Source of the DNA: Amphibalanus amphitrite
Taxonomy: Eukaryota; Arthropoda; Thecostraca; Balanomorpha; Balanidae
Direction: 5' to 3'
NCBI RefSeq assembly: GCF_019059575.1
Contig: NW_024881708.1
Location: 248,001-312,000 of the forward strand
DNA: 64,000 nucleotides
A program made the translations under genes and the position numbers. Positions 57,881-64,000 of this stretch are shown here, piece after piece (position 1 is the first letter of the stretch; every line of letters begins with the position of its first letter). The notes below the pieces were generated by a model. It was not told the DNA's origin and did no database searches. It worked only from the letters and a program-made list of their open reading frames with translations.

Positions 57881-59584
57881 TCCCCGGGCCCGGCCGGGAT
57901 ATGATTACCTTGATAGAGCAATTTCAAAATTTGAAAAAAAGAAAAGTCATGGCATAAATCAAGAAAGTCACGTTGCATCCAGACCCATGCCACTCCACTT
58001 TTGATGGCATCCCAAGAGGGCCTCAGGACAATTGCTCCAGAATTGCGGAGAAAGTCAAACGCACTCTATGTCTATTCATGTTCGCGACCTTTCATATAAC
58101 ATCTTTTTTTATTTTTATCAATCGCAAATGTTCGGAGATGTGACCAAAACAAATGATAACGCTACTTTTGGAACACAGGGTATTCACTTCAGCAGCGTCC
58201 GAAGTATGTACAATGTAACTTCTATGTTTGCATGTATGTGTGCATTTACAATCATTAGCGATACACAGCTGGCGTGGCGATAAATGCTCAAAGGGAGACA
58301 GCTGGCAGGCAATTTGTTCATACCTCCGCTCCCAGTCACGTGGAAGGGAGCCGCGACCATATAAGTAGGGGGAGGGGGCGTCAGGAGCGGCTGGCGGCCT
58401 GGGAACTGGCCTTGTGGCCTGTGAGCGGAAGTCGGCCTGGCCGCGGCAGTGGCGTCTCACGGCCGGCTGCCACGCGTACAGCGTACAGTGCCGGGCGTAA
58501 CCGATTCAAAGGCGGAAGACCCCCCCCCCCCGTCAACACCGCAGCTGTGGGGTGAAGGCTGTGAGGCGGAGCACCCGAGAGGCCACTTCCTTCCGTATGT
58601 CGGCTGGCATGCACAGTGCACAGTACAGTGCCCCTTAGCTGTGCAAGGGGGGTTTTTGGGCGCCCGGACTAAAGTGGTCTTCGGCGTTGCTGTGCAAGGG
58701 TGTGGGGTCAATAGACATCTGTTTTCTTATTATTTCTCTGAAAGGGACCGACAGTCAACAAAGTACAGCCCTGACAGCTGATTTGCAAAACCACACAGTT
58801 ACATCTCAATTGCACTGAAGGCTTCGGCTGACTTGGTGACCTAGCCTGATCTAGTCCAGATTGATTAGGTACTTACTTACCATTGTCATTCAGGGGTGTC
58901 AGATTGTTCCTCTGGCCGATAACACCGTGATGGCTACGCTGATTCCCTTGAAGCTTGGCCTAACGATGGCCACTGACCAAGGGCCATTCATCGGGCCATA
59001 CCTATATTTTTATCAATCCCAGCTGTGGTGCTACGCTACTGCACGTGGGCACGTGCATCTATTCTCATCTCATCTCATCTCAAGGACGGCGGAGCTAAAA
59101 AGGAAAACCAGCGCTTGAAATAGGTACGCTGCTATAGAGACCAACTTACTGGGTAAGGTGCTCAACCCACTATTGCGCTCAATCATTTTTCATCCAAAAG
59201 CACGTTTCCTTTGTTATTTATTTTTAACCTTCATGGATGCTTGTGCAAGACCTCACTGAAATTATAAAAACGCAACCATGAAAGAAGCATGAGATAATTG
59301 CACTCATGGTGGTAGAGTGACAAGATCAAAGTTATGGGGACCGTACCTAACGGTCATATGTATTTGCAAGTAAAGTTGTATGTTACTACATAGTTATGAA
59401 TTATCCGTTATTGGATCATTTCTCACCTATTTCAACGCCTGGCAAAACAGTAATGTTTCACTGCGTCAAGTAGGTATGATCTCTAGAGTGGCCACCCACC
59501 TTGCTGTGTGAAGGGCGCAACGATCGTTTTTTGCTGTGGCTGATGGCTCACCCTGACACCTTGCGAAGGGATGTTTCTTTTTTG
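57881..59584. other. Spacer, no gene seen
   Basis: A TATA-like word with an E-box just upstream lies near 58337-58367, but no gene follows that I can recognise. AT-rich after 58860. Confidence 0.4.
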
Positions 59585-60750
59585 TTAACCTTCGCCCCAG
59601 TGCAGTGGGGGAGGGCATATGTTACCATCCTGTCGCGTTTTTTTGCGTGCGAATAAAAAACCGCGGCGCTACCCGCTTGGAGTAGCTTTCTGTACATCAA
59701 TTTTGGACAATGTGTGAAATTTTTACCTCAGGTTATGTCAGGTCAGGTCACCAGGTCAAATTAACTGACCAAGCCTAAAAAAGTTTGCAATCATACCCAG
59801 CCTGCAGTGTTTGTCAGAGAGGTTTTAAACTTGGTGGGTTGCATGATGTTATGGGCGCCTATAATTTGTATATCTCGGATTTTTTATATCCGTGACCTAA
59901 GGTCAGGCCAGTAGCGTGACCTTTCCCCTATAAGTCAATGGAGAAAAACGAAAATGCCTCTAGATCCGTGTGTACGCGTAGGAACAGTCCAAATATTTCA
60001 GAATCACAATGATTTGGACCACCCGTGACCACCAAGGTGTCTTTTTGCTGATAGCCTCTAGAAAGGTCATCCGAGGTCATTGGAGGCTACAATCAGAGAG
60101 TTATTTTTGCCAATAACTCTCGATTGGAAAGAGATAGAACGCTGGGGATGGCCTCATTGTGTTTGTCTTGCCGAGACGCATCGACTGATATGCAACATGA
60201 CCTTTTACGGTGAGGTCATGACCTTGACCTGAGGTCAAATTTTCAAGTTGACCTTTCAAGGTCATATTATAGTTCATTCGACGCGTCTCGGCGAGAGGAA
60301 CACGATTCTGGCAATAGAAATGTCATGGCTTTCCTAAGTCAAAAGTTATTGTCGAAAAACACTTTTCGTAAAAACAGTTATTTTTTATGTTTTTGCCCTC
60401 TGGAGGCTAAACCATTGACCTGAGGTCATTTTTGATGATAACCTTAAAACAAAAGAAGACTTCAAAAGCTATCGATTGCTTTTCTCAGCATTTTTGTAGC
60501 TATCATAGTTCCTGAGATAATGGCATGTTTTCTGAAAAATATAATGACAATTCGCAAATTTTGACCTTTGATGACCTCTGGTGACCCCAATATTGCTCTA
60601 AGATGAAAAAAATGACAGAAATACTTTCAAACTTACGCATCGAACGCTATCGACTGCTTTTTACTGCGTCTTTTTAGCCCTCTTAGTTTTTGAGTTAGAG
60701 GTGGGTGGTAACATATGCCCCCCCCCCCCCCCTCACTAGGGCGAAGTTGG
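59585..60750 (+). mobile_element. TTAA element, family J
   Basis: Left TTAACCTTCGCCCCAGTG; the right end on the other strand reads CCAACTTCGCCCTAGTG, so the right TTAA has decayed to TTGG. AGGTCAGGTCA is at about 59738-59749, with many TGACCT words in the right half. C-run hairpin at the right. One copy here; parts occur at 49684 and 19690. Confidence 0.8.
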
Positions 60751-61593
60751 CTGAGACCGCCACTGGTGACTGGGGAGCGGGTTTACCTGCATATGCTCGC
60801 ATGTTTTTAGTTGAGGTGCTTCGACCTGATAACTAAACAGTGTTGTGCATATATTTACACGGGTTTTTAGGTTGCAAAAGACACCATATGCAAGTGTCGA
60901 AAGGCCAACCCTCGCCAGGCCAAGGGGTTGATACAAACCTCCTAAGGTTATAGCGTAAGAACCTAAGGTAAAGATCAAACCTGACCGGAAAAGGTCATGT
61001 TGGATGTCAGTCGATTCGAATGGTCGACCTGAACACATCTAAGGTGCTTTCATCGCTCTAGTCTGCCTCTATCAAAAGAGATTACCAAACAACTGCTGAG
61101 AACCTTTTATGACCTGAGGTGACCTCAGGGACATGAGAAGGGGTCACGGATCCTTGTTTCCGCTACAGTATGTCATTTTTACTTGTAAGTCGGTGTTGAG
61201 AGTGAATTTACAGTGGCGATCGTCCAAAATACACGCCTTTCAATTTTCTCCCAATGACTTATACCTAAAAGAGTGCGTGCAAAATTGGTGTGATGTTAGG
61301 TCTCCGATATCAAAATTTCGAGATATACATTTTTTACATACTGTTATACCCTTATCGATCTCTGAAAGTTTCAAAGCGATTGTTCAGCCACTGTAGCTCT
61401 GAGTAGCATTCCAACTTTTTTCTGAGTTAAGGTCACTTGACGTGACCTGGTGACCTGACCATAAGCGACCTAGGTCTGAAATTTTCACAACATGTGGGGA
61501 AAAGATGTATGAACATATGTGCCACAAACGGCGGTGCTTTTATTGATCTAATGGAGCACAATATTCTCACAAGGATGAGTTATCAGTTATGTT
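60751..61593 (+). repeat. Decayed element remnant (family L), copy 2, with spacer
   Basis: AACCCTCGCCAGGCCAAGGGG near 60907 may be its left end. From 60960 to 61540 it aligns with 19590-20370. The right end is lost before the F element. Confidence 0.55.
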
Positions 61594-62778
61594 ATAACCC
61601 TCGCCCCGCTGGGGGGGCCAATTTGGCCCCCTGTGGTTTTTCCTGAATAGCAAGAAAACGGCGGCGCGCAGCGACGCCAATCTTTCAGTACCTTACCGGG
61701 CATCAATTTGACACCTCCACACAAAATTTCAAGTCTTAGCTCACATTAGGTCAGGAATTATTGAGGTCAAACTGAGGTCATGTTCGAGCAAAAATGAGCA
61801 AAAAACATGAAATTTTGAAACGCTCACCAAAGCTACAGTTAGGTACTTAGCAATTTCAAAGTTTTTTATATGGTCATGTAGAGGAAAGACGGCGCTACAA
61901 AACTGCTCTCACGGATTTTCAAATTTTTTGGATTTTGACCCCCAAAAATTCAAAAAGTTGATTAAACGCAAAACAAAATCCAAAAGTTTTTTTGAATTTC
62001 TAGAAAAACCGGAATATATGTGACAGTTCCTGCGCTCTTCTATCTACATACCAATTTTTAGATCGATACCTCTTTTTTGGCCCAGTTATAGCGAAAAAAA
62101 AACTTCAAAATTGATGACCTCAAATTTTTGAACTCAATTTTTGGCAATTCTAGAGCCCGTAGCGCAAAACAAATACCACCATTGAACTCCCCGTGACGAG
62201 CGGCATCGAATCAGTACCCATTTTATGCAAAAATATCAACTTTGAAAATTGACCTAATTTGACCTTACCTTGACCTGACCTTGACCTAACCTTCACCAGA
62301 ATATATTCTAAACTGACCCCAAAGGCTACCTGACCCACATAATCGCATTTGACATATAAAATGGACCATAAAACATGTATCACATGATATTTTCATATTG
62401 TGACCCTCAGTGACCTGACCTCTGTGACCTGACCTGGTATCAGTGACCTCAAATAGCAAAATATGTGTTTGGCGAACAATACCTACCCCATCGATGATTT
62501 TCAATGAAATGCATTTTACTCGATTTTACAACGCATTTCTTGAAATGCCTGTAAACGGTGAAAATTCGACATTTGACCTGACCTGTGACGTCATCGGTTT
62601 GACCTAGGTCAATGAAATTGGGTCACAAGGTAGTTCCCTGTTGGGGCTATCCAACGCCGTTTGCCGCTTGTCGCTATGTTGCGTGGTTCTCGAGATCTTA
62701 GGGGGGCCAAATTGCCCCTCCCTCCCCCCCCCCCAGCAGGGCGCGTTGCTCGGCAGACCCCAACGGGGCGCGAGATAA
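61594..62778 (-). mobile_element. TTAA-type element, family F, copy 4 (reversed), flanked by ATAA
   Basis: The ends read ATAACCCTCGCCCCGCTGGG and, on the far side, CCCCAACGGGGCGCGAGATAA. Body is the reverse of the other F copies with TTGACCTAGGTCAA and TGACGTCA near 62586-62612. Both flanks are ATAA instead of TTAA. Confidence 0.88.
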
Positions 62779-62849
62779 CCTGCAGCTTACGAAATACGTC
62801 GTCACCGTTCCGTGCTTCTATCCTCAGGATACTGAAATCCTTCTCCTCC

Positions 62850-63135
62850 ACGCTGCAGCCCCCCTCCGGGCTGGACAGGCAATTTTATCTCATGCGGGCT
62901 GCTCCCTTGGAGCGGCACCGCTGCTCCCGAGGGAGCGCACCCCGTAGCCGGGTGCAGTGAGTGCCTTGGGGCTGGATGGCCTGTCCTCTGGACGGGCTCA
63001 GCCCCGGCGACTCACTAGGGTGCCTGCCCAGACCAATGTCTCCCCCTACATCCTACCATCCTCCCGGCTCTGAAATGGTCTTACTGGACCGAAAGGGCCT
63101 AACCCAACAAAAAAAAACAAAACAAAAAAAAAAAA
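62850..63135 (+). mobile_element. Retroposon-like 3' end with A-rich tail
   Basis: GC-rich sequence ends in a CAAAAAAAAACAAAACAAAAA-type tail (63105-63135). About 80 bases before the tail are shared with 63730-63812 (ACCAATGTCTCCCCT...CCGGCTCTG.AA.GGTCT). 5' end and class unknown. Confidence 0.5.
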
Positions 63136-63600
63136 CGTCGTCTCCCGGAGCTGCACGGTCAGGGTGAAATCTGCCATCGGCATCACTACTAGAACTCTGA
63201 TGACTCCTGCTAGATGTCGCTGCAGTCAGTGCAGAATTGACCGTGGCTCCGCCAGACTGACCCAAGCTTCGGCTAACCACCGCTGTACGGCGCCACTCGT
63301 GCCATTTCAGCTCAGCCATTGGTATTTGTTCATGCCGAGGGGTCTTCTTCGGTCTGAAAATGTCATTGCAGGGTTTTGGAATGAGACGATAGAGCGTAAC
63401 ATCGGGCTGGGCGGACCACCGACGACCGACTGAGTTCCTTAGTAGCAGAGACCGTCCCGGCGAGACGGAAGTGTTTCATGGTAAAAATAAAGCATCTGAT
63501 GATCTGACTAGCGCCATTAACTTCACATCGCTCTATCATTTCCATCCTTGGAATATTCACATTCCTTTCCTCCATGCCCACTGCCCCATATTCCAAGCTG
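63136..63600. other. Spacer, no gene seen
   Basis: No recognisable feature. Confidence 0.35.
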
Positions 63601-63815
63601 GACCGTTTCCTCGATCCGACATGGCAGGGTCCTCACGGGACCAGGCCATGCGGCTTGTGGGGTGACCGCGAGCGGGGCTGAGCAGCCAGTCCATATATGT
63701 AGAGACGGGCTCGGACCCTTCGCCGACTTGACCAATGTCTCCCCTGATTTCTTTCATCCCTCCGGCTCTGCAACGGTCTCGCCAGACCAAAAGAGCCTAA
63801 ATCAACAAAACTAAG
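63601..63815 (+). mobile_element. Second copy of the retroposon-like 3' end
   Basis: Shares GACCAATGTCTCCCCT, CTCCGGCTCTGCAACGGTCT and GAGCCTAAATCAACAAAACT with the copy ending at 63135; the tail is short. About 80 percent similar by eye over the last 80 bases. Confidence 0.5.
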
Positions 63816-64000
63816 CAAAAATGACTTACCTATAATGCGTAGGTCAAGACATCAATCTGACATTACGTCATCAGTCATCAATAAGAAAAATCGGAGATCC
63901 ACAGCATGCAGATACTTATTTACTGGTACAAAATGCAAGTTTCTACAGTATCGGCCTTGCACCGTAGTTGCCGAAGAATGGACTGAGACTGATTGTCCAA

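Noticed and set aside
58337..58367. E-box plus TATA-like word as a promoter
   Set aside because: No gene with recognisable coding sequence follows on the plus strand, so the word cannot be supported as a promoter.
5702..62778. CRISPR-like array interpretation of the regularly recurring repeats
   Set aside because: Copies are about 1 kb mobile elements with TTAA flanks in an animal genome; there are no short direct repeats with unique spacers and no cas genes.

Overview
This window reads as animal nuclear DNA, most probably from an arthropod; a crustacean is my guess. The host genes have GT-AG introns, good ATG contexts and GC-rich coding sequence, and roughly a third of the window is short non-coding repeats with no bacterial-style gene packing. 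I see five protein-coding genes: a single-exon GT31 beta-1,3-galactosyltransferase on the plus strand (1343-2521), and four minus-strand genes. The minus-strand genes are three Ser/Thr/Pro-rich proteins of unrecognised family (11490-12719, 13944-15808, 26538-29042) and a three-exon tetraspanin (42630-46809).

The dominant feature is a set of at least 19 non-autonomous elements of about 0.9-1.2 kb with terminal inverted repeats. Most are flanked by TTAA and begin CCC(T/G)CGC or a close variant, which is how piggyBac-type elements end. I name the families A, B, C, D/E, F, G, H, I and J. None encodes a protein. They share one layout: terminal repeat; a G-run/C-run hairpin; a 5' module (ATCTCGAGAACC...GCCGAT in A/B/D/F/I, or GAGCTAGCGC...GGAAAAAACGAGCG in G/H, with a looser version in C); a body rich in AGGTCA half-sites (often TCAAGGTCA or AGGTCAGGTCA) with TGACGTCA palindromes; and a second G/C hairpin. 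They nest (C in B; F and reversed G inside an old H), stack end to end sharing one TTAA, and interrupt minisatellites so that the empty site can be read.

Region by region. 1-5.7 kb: galactosyltransferase, unremarkable flanks, and a tandem repeat of about 130 bp with paired CACGTG sites. 5.7-10 kb: elements A, B (with C inside) and D. 11.5-15.8 kb: two of the unknown secreted or membrane-type proteins. 16-22.4 kb: F, I, an old remnant, a TA-flanked inverted-repeat element, a bZIP-site cluster and a small MITE. 22.4-30.8 kb: few repeats, with the third unknown protein. 30.8-40.4 kb: D/E, C and two H copies, both H copies inserted in minisatellites. 42.6-46.8 kb: tetraspanin. 47.7-62.8 kb: dense stacked and nested elements. 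62.8-64 kb: two retroposon-like 3' tails.

The candidate for an undescribed system is the element superfamily: mobile units that would spread nuclear-receptor-type half-sites and CRE palindromes through the genome. That they regulate genes is inference; the repeat structure and motifs are read directly. Homopolymer run lengths in the hairpins may contain sequencing error, so exact ends and lengths there are approximate.
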